Positions 1 through 7,289 of a DNA stretch of 8,941 nt are shown here, piece by piece. Origin of the DNA: an uncultured beta proteobacterium (GTDB taxonomy: Bacteria > Pseudomonadota > Gammaproteobacteria > Burkholderiales > SG8-39); assembly GCA_902826155.1 (NCBI GenBank), contig CADEDU010000148.1, forward strand, positions 1 through 8,941. Direction: 5' to 3'. Numbering within the stretch: the first letter of the stretch is position 1; every line of letters starts with the position of its first letter. Made by a program: the position numbers and the translations under genes. The notes under the pieces are model-generated. The model saw only the letters and a list, made by a program, of their open reading frames with translations, did no database searches and had not been told where the DNA came from.

Positions 1-197
1 CACGGTGGGAAGGTGCAGTCCTCATCCTCTATTACGCGGCTTACACGGCCTACCTCGTGCTGGCCGCGCAACAACATGACGCGCTCTCCGCGTACTCGGG
101 CGTCATGCTCTCGTTCGTGGTCCCGATCACGATCGTTACGGTGATCGCAGTCATGGTGCGTCAACCCGCGGCGGTCGCCGCACCCCCGCACCGATGA
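1..197 (+). CDS. Calcium/sodium antiporter, C-terminal fragment (CaCA family)
   Basis: The frame is open from the left edge of the window to a TGA at 195-197 and gives the last 64 residues of a protein. They begin RWEGAVLILYYAAYTAYLVL, which I recognise as the C-terminal signature of bacterial YrbG-like K+-dependent or K+-independent Na+/Ca2+ exchangers (an arginine-tryptophan-glutamate-glycine turn leading into a tyrosine-rich membrane helix). A second hydrophobic helix (VMLSFVVPITIVTVIAVMV) follows, then a short Ala/Pro-rich tail. Such proteins are inner-membrane antiporters that move Ca2+ against Na+. The N-terminal bulk and the start lie outside the window. The stop codon overlaps the ATG of mrpAB (ATGA at 194-197), so the exchanger gene appears to be the upstream member of the Mrp operon. 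The family call rests on a short fragment, so it is good but not certain. Confidence 0.8.
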   Translation, partial: RWEGAVLILYYAAYTAYLVLAAQQHDALSAYSGVMLSFVVPITIVTVIAVMVRQPAAVAAPPHR

Positions 198-3043
198 GCC
201 TGGCAGCGTCCGGCACGGCCGTGCTGGTGTTGCTTCCGTTCGCGGCTGCAACACTGATGATGGCGACCATCTCGCCGCGCTCCAGACGTGGCGCCGTGAC
301 CGGCGCAGCGCTGGCTACGCTGGCAGGCTGCGGCATTGTTGCGGGGCTCGGACCGGAAGTTCTCGCGGGCAACGTCCTTCGCTGGCAGATCGAGTGGCTG
401 CCGCAGATCGGCCTTGCGTTCGGATTTCGCATGGACGGCCTGGCGTGGATGTTCGCCTGGTTGATCTGCGCGATCGGTGCACTGGTCGTGTTGTACGGCG
501 CCTACTACCTTGCGCCGGAAGATCCGCCGCGGCGCTTCTTCGTGTTCCTGTTGTTGTTCATGGGCGCGATGTTGGGCGTCGTGCTCGCCGACAACCTGCT
601 GCTGCTCGTGGTGTTCTGGGAGCTCACCAGCCTCACCAGCTTCCTGCTGATCGGCTACTGGCATCAACGCGGCGAGGCACGCGAAGGGGCGCGGATGGCG
701 CTGACCATCACCGGTGCAGGCGGCCTCGCGTTGCTGGCTGGTGTGCTGCTGATCGGCAACATTGCAGGCAGCTACGACCTCGATGTCGTGCTTGCGTCGG
801 GCGATGCGATCCGCGCGCATCCGCTTTACCTGCCGGCATTGGTGCTCGTGTTGTTGGGATGCTTCACGAAGTCGGCGCAGTTTCCGTTCCATTTCTGGCT
901 GCCGCACGCAATGGCCGCGCCCACGCCGGTGTCTGCGTACCTGCACTCAGCGACGATGGTGAAAGCGGGCGTGTTCCTCCTCGCGCGGCTGTATCCGGCA
1001 CTGGGCGGCTCGGAGCCGTGGTTCTGGATCGTGACGCTCACCGGCCTGGCCACGCTTCTGGTTGGTGCCTACGTGGCGATCTTCAAGCACGATCTGAAGG
1101 GCCTGCTCGCTTATTCGACGATCAGCCACCTCGGATTGATCACGCTTCTCTTCGGCCTCGACGAACCGCTCGCCATCGTCGCGGGCGTGTTCCACATTCT
1201 CAACCACGCGACCTTCAAGGCGTCGTTGTTCATGGCCGCCGGCATCATCGATCACGAAACCGGGAGCCGCGACATGCGCCAGTTGAACGGACTCTGGAGG
1301 TACATGCCGTGGACCGGCGCGCTCGCGATCGTGGCGGCTGCGGCGATGGCAGGCGTGCCGCTTGCAAACGGATTCCTGTCCAAGGAGATGTTCTTCGCGG
1401 AGACGCTCGCCAAGGAAGGGCATGGGCTCATGGAGCTGGTCCTTCCGGCCGGCGCGCTGATTGCCGCGATATTCAGCGTCGCCTACAGCACGCGTTTCAT
1501 CCACGACGTGTTCTTCAATGGTGAACCGGTCGGACTGACACGCACGCCGCATGAGCCGCCGCGCTTCATGCGCGCGCCGGTCGAGTTGCTGGTCTTGCTA
1601 TGCATCGCGGTCGGCCTTGCGCCTGCGGCGGTGATCGGTCCGATCCTCGCCAGCGCCTCCAGGGCGGCAGTGGGTGCCCCGCTGCCGGAGTATCAGCTCG
1701 CCCTCTGGCACGGCTTCAACGCGCCGCTGCTGATGTCGGTCGCTGCGCTCGTCGCGGGCTTGCTGCTCTATTTCGGCCTGCAGCGATTCATCAACCTGCA
1801 CCGCATCGTGCATCTGCCGCGGGGCGGACGCGATATGTTCTTGTTCCTGATCGATCGGATCGTCGGCGCTGCGATCGCGTGCACGCGCGCGATGCAGAAC
1901 GGGAGTCTGCAACGCTACCTGCTGCTACTGGTCGTGCTGGCCGTGCTCGCGGGGTCGCTGCCGTTCGTGCGGAGCGGATCGTTGCTCGAGCCGATCGCTT
2001 CGAGCACACCCGCGGGCGCGGTCGAGCTGATCGTATGGGCAATCGGGGTCCTGACGGCGGTGGCGACGGTGTTCGTTCATCGGCAGCGTTTGCTCGTATT
2101 GGTGCTGCTTGGGGCGACCGGCCTGGTTGTGACGCTGGCGTTCGTCTACCTGTCGGCACCGGACCTGGCTCTGACGCAGGTGCTGGTCGAGGTCGTGACG
2201 ATTGTTCTCATGACGCTGGCGTTGCGCTGGCTGCCCGCTGAAGGTGCGGCCGAAACAGGTGCGCGAGCCGTCGCACGACGTTGGCGAGATGCCGCCGTGG
2301 CGATCGTCGCAGGCCTGGGGATCGGCGCACTGGTGTGGGTGGTGCTGCAGCGGCCGGTGGATTCGATCGCCCCGTATTTCCTGGAGAACACCGTACCGTC
2401 GGGTGGCGGGGCGAATGCGGTCAACGTGATCATCGTCGACTTCCGCGGCTTCGACACGCTCGGCGAGATCACGGTGCTGGGGATCGCCGGCCTGATCGTC
2501 TTCGCAGTGCTGGCAACGATGCGCAGGCGCTCAAGCACGTACGCCGCAGTCGATGGCGGCGACAACGACGGGCCTGGCTCATCGCTGATGCTCGCACTGG
2601 TCTCGCGCATGCTCTTGCCTCTGGCTGCGATGGTCTCGATCTACCTCTTCCTGCGCGGTCACAACGAACCGGGCGGCGGATTCATCGCCGGGTTGGTCCT
2701 CGCCATTGCGCTGATTCTCGTTTTCGTCGCGAACGGCATGCGCTGGGTGGACGCGCGCATGCAGATCGACTTCCGCGGGTGGATCGGCTGGGGGCTGCTC
2801 ATCGCGGGCCTTACCGGCGTGGGCAGCTGGCTTGTCGGCAGTCCATTTCTCACCAGCAGCTACGACTACCCGGTGATACCACTGATCGGTGCTGTTCCCC
2901 TGGCCAGTGCGTCCTTGTTCGACCTGGGGGTCTACCTCACCGTGGTCGGCGCGACCGTCGTTGCGCTGTCGGCCGTTTCCCGATTGCGGGCGCCCGATGC
3001 GGTGAATCCGGACGATATCGCGGGCATGGCGAGCGAGCGATGA
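194..3043 (+). CDS. mrpA: Mrp Na+/H+ antiporter fused subunit A-B (MrpAB/MnhA-B/PhaAB)
   Basis: A 949-residue polytopic membrane protein, the largest subunit of the Mrp cation/proton antiporter. Residues about 1-540 are a NuoL-like antiporter module. Visible conserved charges include Glu143 in FWELTSLTSFLLIGYW, Lys226 in TKSAQFPFHFWLP, Lys257 in HSATMVKAGVFLLAR and Lys397 in NGFLSKEMFF; H334 and H338 lie in VFHILNHATFKASLF. Residues about 610-775 carry the MrpA C-terminal, NuoJ-like part (VYLSAPDLALTQVLVEVVTI, then VDFRGFDTLGEITVLG). Residues about 797-930 are an MrpB domain (PLAAMVSIYLFLRGHNEPGG and FIAGLVLAIALILVF). A and B are therefore fused, the arrangement of group 2 Mrp operons, and the length is normal for fused proteins. 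The start is chosen at ATG 194 because it overlaps the exchanger stop. There is no clear Shine-Dalgarno sequence there, which fits translational coupling. Confidence 0.95.
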   Translation: MSLAASGTAVLVLLPFAAATLMMATISPRSRRGAVTGAALATLAGCGIVAGLGPEVLAGNVLRWQIEWLPQIGLAFGFRMDGLAWMFAWLICAIGALVVLYGAYYLAPEDPPRRFFVFLLLFMGAMLGVVLADNLLLLVVFWELTSLTSFLLIGYWHQRGEAREGARMALTITGAGGLALLAGVLLIGNIAGSYDLDVVLASGDAIRAHPLYLPALVLVLLGCFTKSAQFPFHFWLPHAMAAPTPVSAYLHSATMVKAGVFLLARLYPALGGSEPWFWIVTLTGLATLLVGAYVAIFKHDLKGLLAYSTISHLGLITLLFGLDEPLAIVAGVFHILNHATFKASLFMAAGIIDHETGSRDMRQLNGLWRYMPWTGALAIVAAAAMAGVPLANGFLSKEMFFAETLAKEGHGLMELVLPAGALIAAIFSVAYSTRFIHDVFFNGEPVGLTRTPHEPPRFMRAPVELLVLLCIAVGLAPAAVIGPILASASRAAVGAPLPEYQLALWHGFNAPLLMSVAALVAGLLLYFGLQRFINLHRIVHLPRGGRDMFLFLIDRIVGAAIACTRAMQNGSLQRYLLLLVVLAVLAGSLPFVRSGSLLEPIASSTPAGAVELIVWAIGVLTAVATVFVHRQRLLVLVLLGATGLVVTLAFVYLSAPDLALTQVLVEVVTIVLMTLALRWLPAEGAAETGARAVARRWRDAAVAIVAGLGIGALVWVVLQRPVDSIAPYFLENTVPSGGGANAVNVIIVDFRGFDTLGEITVLGIAGLIVFAVLATMRRRSSTYAAVDGGDNDGPGSSLMLALVSRMLLPLAAMVSIYLFLRGHNEPGGGFIAGLVLAIALILVFVANGMRWVDARMQIDFRGWIGWGLLIAGLTGVGSWLVGSPFLTSSYDYPVIPLIGAVPLASASLFDLGVYLTVVGATVVALSAVSRLRAPDAVNPDDIAGMASER

Positions 3044-3441
3044 GCATCGAGTTCCTCATTGCGTCGGCGATCGGCGTGTTCGCGGGCGCAGGGGTATATC
3101 TGCTGCTGCGCGCGCGCACCTTCGATGTCATTCTCGGCTTGACGCTGATTTCCTACGCCGTGAATGTATTGATCTTCGCAATGGGGCGCGTGCGGATCGG
3201 CATGGCGCCCATCGTCGCTCCCGATCGCGCGCCTTCGCTGGCGAGCTACGCGGATCCGCTGCCTCAGGCGCTGGTGCTCACTGCTATCGTCATCAGTTTC
3301 GCGATGACCGCCGTGCTGCTGGCGATCGCGATAGCGGCCCGTGCAGCGACCGGGACCGATCACGTTGACGGCGTCGAGTGCGGGGCGGCGCAGCGCGATG
3401 CGGGCGACGCCGCCGATGATGCAGGGGCACGGCAGCGATGA
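3040..3441 (+). CDS. mrpC: Mrp Na+/H+ antiporter subunit C (NuoK-like)
   Basis: A 133-residue protein with three predicted membrane helices (about residues 5-23, 28-48 and 76-100), the layout of MrpC/MnhC/PhaC, which is homologous to NuoK of complex I. The family signatures GLTLISYAVNVLIFAMGR (residues 33-50) and ADPLPQALVLTAIVISFAMT (71-90) are both present. The subunit sits between the MrpA and MrpD antiporter modules in the inner membrane. The ATG overlaps the mrpAB stop (ATGA at 3040-3043), with only a weak purine-rich stretch upstream. The last 30 or so residues (from about 103) are hydrophilic, rich in Ala, Asp and Gly, and not part of the conserved core. They look like a cytoplasmic tail. 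Confidence 0.94.
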   Translation: MSIEFLIASAIGVFAGAGVYLLLRARTFDVILGLTLISYAVNVLIFAMGRVRIGMAPIVAPDRAPSLASYADPLPQALVLTAIVISFAMTAVLLAIAIAARAATGTDHVDGVECGAAQRDAGDAADDAGARQR

Positions 3442-4985
3442 TCTGGTCGCACTGGATCATCGTGCCGATCGTGCTGCCGCTGCTGGCGGGCGGCTTGATC
3501 CTGCTCCTCGATCGCAGCCGACCGTGGGCCGTGCGTGTGCTGAGCCTGGCCGCGACCTTTGCACTTCTGGTCGTCGACATAGGACTGCTCATCCATGCCG
3601 CGCGTGGCGGTGTGGACGCGTACCTCCTGGGCAATTGGCCCGCACCCTACGGCATCGCCTTGGCGCTCGACCGATTGAGCGCCCTGATGCTGGTACTGAC
3701 CGCCGTCGTCGCGATCGCCAGCCTGCTGTATGCCTGCCGCGACGAAGACGAGCGCGGCGCGCACTTTCACGCGTTGTTCCAGTTCCAGTTGATGGGCCTG
3801 AACGGTGCCTTTCTCACCGCTGATCTGTTCAATCTGTTCGTCTTCTTCGAGGTGCTGCTGATCGCCTCGTATGGCCTGCTGCTGCACGGCGGTGGCGCGA
3901 CCCGTCTGAGGTCGGCGATTCACTACGTCGCCTTCAACCTGACCGGTTCGGCTTTGTTCCTGATCGCTGTGGCGGTGCTCTACGGTATTACCGGCACGCT
4001 GAACATGGCCGATCTGGCCCGCAAGGTGCCGTCATTGGCGGGCACTGAGGCGGTCCTGGCGCAGTCGGCCGGACTGCTGTTGCTGGTGGTGTTTTCGGTC
4101 AAGGCCGCTTTGCTGCCGCTCTACTTCTGGCTGCCTGATGCGTACGCCGCGGCTGCGGCGCCGGTGTCGGCGCTGTTTGCGATCATGACGAAGGTCGGCG
4201 TCTACGCGATTGCGCGCGTCTACACGCTGGTGTTTGGCACGACGGCTGGCGCTGCGGCGCACCTGGCCACGCCCTGGCTGGTATGGCTCGCGTTGGCCAC
4301 GCTTGGGCTGGCGGCGATCGGTGTCGTGGCCGCTGTCCGGCTGCGCGCGCTGGCCGCATACCTCGTGGTCGCTTCGGCCGGGACCTTGCTGCTGGCGCTG
4401 GGTCTGGCGACACAGCGCACGGTTGCAGCCGGACTGTTCTATCTGATTCCGAGCACGCTGGTCGCAGCAGCGCTGTTCCTGTTGATCGACGGCGTTAGCC
4501 GGGCGCGAGCCGACAACAATGATCGCATCGGCGCTCAAGCCTGGCATCGTCCACGCGGCACGCTCGCCTTCACGTATTTCGTGTGCGCCATCAGCGTCGC
4601 CGCGTTGCCGCCATTGGGAGGCTTTCTCGGCAAGGTGCAATTGCTGGCCGCAGCGTCGGACACACCATTGCAAGCCTGGGTGTGGGGGCTGGTGCTGGTG
4701 TCCGGCCTTGCGGTCGTGGTCGGATTGAGTCGCGCCGGCAGCGCCGTGTTCTGGAAAGCGCCCGATGGTGACGGCGCGCATCTGCGGGCCGCTCCCGCGC
4801 AATATTTCTCGCTGGGCATCCTGCTGATGTGCCTCGTCGCTGTGAGCGTGCTGGCTCAGCCCCTGGCGCGCTACACAAATGCCACGGCTGATCAGCTGTT
4901 CGCGCCGCAGGCGTACATCGATGCCGTGCTCGGGAAGCAACCGGTCGCCCCTGCCTGGAATCCGCGCGAGGGGATGGTGAAATGA
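3438..4985 (+). CDS. mrpD: Mrp Na+/H+ antiporter subunit D (NuoM/NuoN-like)
   Basis: A 515-residue polytopic membrane protein, the second proton-translocating antiporter module of the Mrp complex. Key charges of the family are in place: Glu138 in NLFVFFEVLLIASYGLLLHG, Lys222 in VFSVKAALLPLYFWLPDAYA, Lys252 in ALFAIMTKVGVYAIAR and Lys399 in LPPLGGFLGKVQLL. The motif FWLPDAYAAAAAPVSALFAI separates it clearly from MrpA, which has FWLPHAMAAPTPVSAYLHSA. In the stretch LFYLIPSTLVAAALFLL (from residue 333) position 338 is proline, where I would expect histidine in most MrpD proteins; this is from memory and untested. The start overlaps the mrpC stop (ATGA at 3438-3441), with an AGGGG about 11 nt upstream. 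The length is normal for the family. Confidence 0.95.
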   Translation: MIWSHWIIVPIVLPLLAGGLILLLDRSRPWAVRVLSLAATFALLVVDIGLLIHAARGGVDAYLLGNWPAPYGIALALDRLSALMLVLTAVVAIASLLYACRDEDERGAHFHALFQFQLMGLNGAFLTADLFNLFVFFEVLLIASYGLLLHGGGATRLRSAIHYVAFNLTGSALFLIAVAVLYGITGTLNMADLARKVPSLAGTEAVLAQSAGLLLLVVFSVKAALLPLYFWLPDAYAAAAAPVSALFAIMTKVGVYAIARVYTLVFGTTAGAAAHLATPWLVWLALATLGLAAIGVVAAVRLRALAAYLVVASAGTLLLALGLATQRTVAAGLFYLIPSTLVAAALFLLIDGVSRARADNNDRIGAQAWHRPRGTLAFTYFVCAISVAALPPLGGFLGKVQLLAAASDTPLQAWVWGLVLVSGLAVVVGLSRAGSAVFWKAPDGDGAHLRAAPAQYFSLGILLMCLVAVSVLAQPLARYTNATADQLFAPQAYIDAVLGKQPVAPAWNPREGMVK

Positions 4986-5491
4986 GATCGACCAGTCCGC
5001 TCGGTCGAAACTGGTTACCGGCGCCGATCCTGTCGTGCGTGTTGTTCGCCGTCTGGCTGCTGCTCAACAACGCCTTGAGCCTCGGACATGTGGTGCTCGG
5101 CGCTTTGCTGGCGATCGCCTTGCCTTGGTTCACCGAGCGGCTGCGTCCGGACCGCCCCGCGCTCACACGGCCGGGCGTGATCCTGCGACTTGGCGCAATC
5201 GTGCTGTGGGATATCGTGATTGCGAACATCGACGTTGCACGGCGAATCCTCGGTCCGGAACGCGCGATCGAGCCTGGGTTCGTGTGGGTTCCACTCGCGC
5301 TCCACGACCCGCATGGGATCGCCGCGCTCGCCGGGATCATCACGCTCACGCCCGGTACGCTGTCCGTCGACGTCACGGCCGATCGGCGCTATCTGCTGGT
5401 GCACGCCTTTCATGTCGGTGACGAGGCGGTGCTGATCGATGGAATCAAGACGCGCTACGAAGCACCGCTTCGGGAGATCTTCGACGCATGA
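4982..5491 (+). CDS. mrpE: Mrp Na+/H+ antiporter subunit E
   Basis: A 169-residue MrpE/MnhE/PhaE subunit. Two N-terminal hydrophobic helices (about residues 13-28 and 34-50, the latter HVVLGALLAIALPWF) are followed by a third near residues 66-82. A soluble C-terminal part carries the diagnostic ITLTPGTLSVDVTADRRYLL (residues 120-139) and then VHAFHVGDE. This subunit is needed for full assembly or activity of Mrp complexes but has no complex I counterpart. The ATG overlaps the mrpD stop (ATGA at 4982-4985), and a GAGGGG lies about 9 nt upstream, making this one of the better ribosome binding sites in the operon. Confidence 0.94.
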   Translation: MRSTSPLGRNWLPAPILSCVLFAVWLLLNNALSLGHVVLGALLAIALPWFTERLRPDRPALTRPGVILRLGAIVLWDIVIANIDVARRILGPERAIEPGFVWVPLALHDPHGIAALAGIITLTPGTLSVDVTADRRYLLVHAFHVGDEAVLIDGIKTRYEAPLREIFDA

Positions 5492-5775
5492 ATCCGCTCA
5501 CCGCACCGCTCATGTTCGGGCTGACCGTCGCCACCGCGCTCTTTGCGCTTGCGCTGGCCTTGACGGCATGGCGCTTGCTGCGCGGCCCGGCGCTGGCTGA
5601 TCGCGTGCTCGCGCTCGACACGCTGTATGTCAACGCGCTCGCGTTGCTGGTGCTGCTCGGTATCCGCTTCGATACCGCCGTCTACTTCGAAGTCGCGCTG
5701 GTGATCGGATTGCTCGGGTTCATCGGCACTGTCGCGATCGCGAAGTTCATGCTTCAGGGGAACATCGTCCGATGA
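5488..5775 (+). CDS. mrpF: Mrp Na+/H+ antiporter subunit F
   Basis: A 95-residue protein with three membrane helices, the size and layout of MrpF/MnhF/PhaF. The family motif RGPALADRVLALDTLYVNA (residues 32-50), with its conserved Asp38, Arg39 and Asp44, lies between helices one and two. A Phe-Glu-Val-Ala segment and a Gly-rich third helix (VIGLLGFIGTVAIAKFM) follow. It is a small structural subunit of the inner-membrane complex. The start overlaps the mrpE stop (ATGA at 5488-5491), and GGGAG lies about 11 nt upstream. Confidence 0.94.
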   Translation: MNPLTAPLMFGLTVATALFALALALTAWRLLRGPALADRVLALDTLYVNALALLVLLGIRFDTAVYFEVALVIGLLGFIGTVAIAKFMLQGNIVR

Positions 5776-6101
5776 GTGCGACGCAGCTCGTGATCGAGTG
5801 GTTCCTCGCGGTACTGATGATCGTCGGCGCCGTTTTTGCGCTGATCGGCGCGTGGGGGCTGGCGAAGCTATCGGATTTCCTCAAGCGAATTCACGGCCCT
5901 ACCAAGGCCACCACGCTGGGGGTCGGATGTGCACTGCTGGCGTCGATGGGGTACTTCACCCTGGTACGCGGCATCCCGAGCCTGCACGAACTGCTGGTGA
6001 CGGTCTTCCTGTTTCTCACCGCTCCGGTGTCGGCACATCTGCTCGCCAAGGCAGCCATGCAGCGCGATCCGCGACTGCGACCACCACGTCGGCCCGACTA
6101 A
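5772..6101 (+). CDS. mrpG: Mrp Na+/H+ antiporter subunit G
   Basis: A 109-residue MrpG/MnhG/PhaG subunit with three membrane helices. The signature runs from FALIGAWGLAKLSDFLKRIH (residues 22-41) into GPTKATTLGVG, and a second conserved block is FLTAPVSAHLLAKAA near residues 81-95. The C-terminus is a short Arg/Pro-rich tail. The start overlaps the mrpF stop (ATGA at 5772-5775), with AGGGGA about 10 nt upstream. This is the last gene of the operon; its TAA lies 35 bp from the stop codon of the convergent small gene on the other strand, so little room remains for a dedicated terminator. Confidence 0.94.
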   Translation: MSATQLVIEWFLAVLMIVGAVFALIGAWGLAKLSDFLKRIHGPTKATTLGVGCALLASMGYFTLVRGIPSLHELLVTVFLFLTAPVSAHLLAKAAMQRDPRLRPPRRPD

Positions 6102-6136
6102 GCGTGGGTGCGGCGATTGTCGGGGCGTGATTGTGG

Positions 6137-6310
6137 TCAGTGCGTCGCCGACGCGCGACGCGCCGGTCGGGGCGCGCTGCTTCGCGCGGCTTGGTCCTGC
6201 TCGCGCCAGTACGCCCATAGCCCTACGGCACTTACCAGAATCGGCAAGGACATGAGCAGAACGAACTCGGGTTCCAAACCCGCAAACCCGCTATGAATGT
6301 CGGCCAGCAT
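6137..6310 (-). CDS. Small single-pass membrane protein, function unknown
   Basis: A 57-residue reading frame on the - strand that starts MLADIHSGFAGLEPEFV. It has one clear hydrophobic helix (LLMSLPILVSAVGLWAYW, about residues 18-35), followed by a hydrophilic, Arg/Ala-rich tail. The charge pattern suggests N-terminus outside and C-terminus inside. Support for it being real is a strong Shine-Dalgarno sequence, AAGGAG, whose end lies 5 nt before the ATG (6316-6321), and a well-balanced codon pattern. It is convergent with mrpG (35 bp between stops) and lies downstream of the DUF2062 gene in the same direction. A GC-rich stem (GCGTCG/CGACGC, 6142-6161) sits over its last codons and could help end transcription from either side. 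I do not recognise the family and assign no function. Confidence 0.62.
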   Translation of the reverse strand: MLADIHSGFAGLEPEFVLLMSLPILVSAVGLWAYWREQDQAARSSAPRPARRASATH

Positions 6311-6389
6311 GATGTCTCCTTGCTCCAGGGGTGATTGCGAACGTGTGGCAGTACGCCGAGAGTCTGGTCGCCCAGGGCCTGCCGAAACA

Positions 6390-6412
6390 TGACGCCCGGA
6401 TTACGAATTCGA
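6390..6412. repeat. Direct repeat, copy 1 (EcoRI-containing 23-bp motif)
   Basis: The copy reads TGACGCC, then C, then GGATTACGAATTCGA on the + strand. It matches copy 2 at 7626-7648 at 22 of 23 positions, the only difference being C versus T at the eighth base. A CGAAA just upstream is also shared with a one-base shift. It contains the 8-bp palindrome CGAATTCG. It lies about 40 bp beyond the stop codon of the DUF2062 gene. It may be a dispersed intergenic repeat of the genome. Confidence 0.7.
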
Positions 6413-6425
6413 TATTTACGGGTCG

Positions 6426-6445
6426 CGCGCTCAGTGACGAGCGCG
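6426..6445 (-). terminator. Stem-loop just after the DUF2062 gene, possible terminator
   Basis: A perfect 7-bp stem, CGCGCTC with GAGCGCG, around a 6-nt loop (GTCACT on the - strand) begins 4 bp past the DUF2062 stop codon. No T-tract follows (the next bases are CACCCGTAAATATC-like rather than a T run), so it may act as a transcript-stabilising or weak terminating hairpin rather than a classic intrinsic terminator. Confidence 0.4.
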
Positions 6446-6449
6446 ATGT

Positions 6450-7046
6450 CTAGGCTCGGGTCATGCCCAAGCTGCGATTGCGATGCCGGCTCCGAATACG
6501 AAGAAAGATGGCCAGGCGCCAGGCGCCGTGAACCGCGACGAAGCCAAGCGCCGCGCCAGTCACGGCGATGATTGTCAATCCGACGATCAACGGGTGCCCG
6601 ATATCGCCGATCCATTCCATTGCGCGCTCGATCGATGGCAACGCCGCAGCGGTCGTGCCGACCACCGCGTTCGCCTGGTCAGCGTCCGGCGAGTGCCCAA
6701 GCAATGCTGCGCCGACCTGATATGCAAGCAAGTAGATCGGTGCGAAGGTCAACGGGTTGGTGACCAGGGTGCAGGCGACGGCTACCGGGAGATTGGCCCG
6801 GACCAGCAGCGCAGCCGCGCCGGCGAACAGGATCTGCGCGACCGGAATCAGCAGTCCGAAGAACAGACCTACGGCGACACCGAGGGCGACGGTGCGCCGG
6901 TTGAGGTGCCAGAGCCATGGCCGATCGAGCAGAGGGCCGAGCCAGCGCAGCGCCCGATTCGCACGTGCCGATTCAGGCGTGGGCAGGTAGCGGCGCAGCC
7001 GCTGGCGGGCCGACTGCGGCTTTCTGACGTTGGTGGAGTCCGGCAT
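6450..7046 (-). CDS. DUF2062 domain-containing inner-membrane protein
   Basis: A 198-residue protein matching the DUF2062 family. A basic N-terminus is followed by the family hallmark YLPTPESARANRALRWLG (residues 20-37), then RPWLWHLNRR (42-51), then helices GVAVGLFFGLLIPVAQILFA (56-75) and a segment with RANLPVAVACTLVTNPLT (83-100) and PIYLLAYQVGAALLG (103-117). A final hydrophobic helix (about residues 152-171) precedes a basic tail. The biochemical role of DUF2062 is not established. I chose ATG 7046 because its A is also the last base of the preceding stop codon (TGATG), implying coupling. A GTG two codons earlier (7052) is the alternative start. No good Shine-Dalgarno sequence is seen, which also favours coupling to the upstream frame. 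Confidence 0.88.
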   Translation of the reverse strand: MPDSTNVRKPQSARQRLRRYLPTPESARANRALRWLGPLLDRPWLWHLNRRTVALGVAVGLFFGLLIPVAQILFAGAAALLVRANLPVAVACTLVTNPLTFAPIYLLAYQVGAALLGHSPDADQANAVVGTTAAALPSIERAMEWIGDIGHPLIVGLTIIAVTGAALGFVAVHGAWRLAIFLRIRSRHRNRSLGMTRA

Positions 7047-7289
7047 CAGCACGGCAGGAACTCGTTGATGTCCATCTTGAACTGACGTCCGTCAGTGACG
7101 ACGAGGGATCCATCTCCCTCTAGGCGATACACCAGATCCTCGATGACGACCTGCGCCGGCAGGACCTTCACGATCTGCAGCACCGACCAGTCTGCGTGCG
7201 AGGGAGGGTGACTCCGCGTTGCGTGCTTGCCGCATCGACGGGCGCATCGCCGCACTCCGAGGGCGCGGCGACGGGCCCAACGAGCGACC
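7046..7289 (-). pseudogene. Middle and C-terminal part of a secreted-protein gene, out of frame with its N-terminus
   Basis: Downstream of the TAG that ends the signal-peptide frame, coding-like sequence continues in two other frames. From about 7299 to 7205 one frame reads TVGSLVGPVAAPSECGDAP and then VDAASTQRGVTLP. From about 7204 to 7046 the third frame reads HADWSVLQIVKVLPAQVVIE, then DLVYRLEGDGSLVVTDGRQF and KMDINEFLPC before TGA. Both stretches have the high third-position GC of a real gene, while the competing frames are Arg/Cys-rich as expected for shadows. Each switch could be undone by one extra base, near the C runs at 7297-7299 and about 7201-7208. I read this as the remainder of a roughly 150-residue periplasmic or secreted protein broken by two single-base losses, or by sequencing errors. 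A GTG at 7255 could in principle start the last frame alone. The family is not recognised. Confidence 0.5.

Noticed and set aside
947..1912. Long - strand frames opposite mrpAB and others opposite mrpD.
   Set aside because: Their His/Arg/Gln-rich composition is typical of antisense shadows of membrane-protein genes in GC-rich DNA. They have no recognisable domain.
2281..3441. A 386-residue + strand frame that contains mrpC as its C-terminal part.
   Set aside because: Its first 250 residues are an Arg/Ala-rich out-of-frame reading of mrpAB. The true mrpC start is the ATG at 3040, in the ATGA overlap.
6166..6192. A second GC-rich hairpin (GCGCG, loop CTGCTT, CGCGC) as terminator of the Mrp operon.
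   Set aside because: It is short, lies inside the 57-residue gene, has no T-tract, and such stems are common by chance in sequence this GC-rich.
6483..7085. 200-residue + strand reading frame opposite the DUF2062 gene.
   Set aside because: It is an antisense shadow rich in Arg, Gln and Asp, produced by the high-GC codon pattern of the real gene. The - strand frame has a clear family match.
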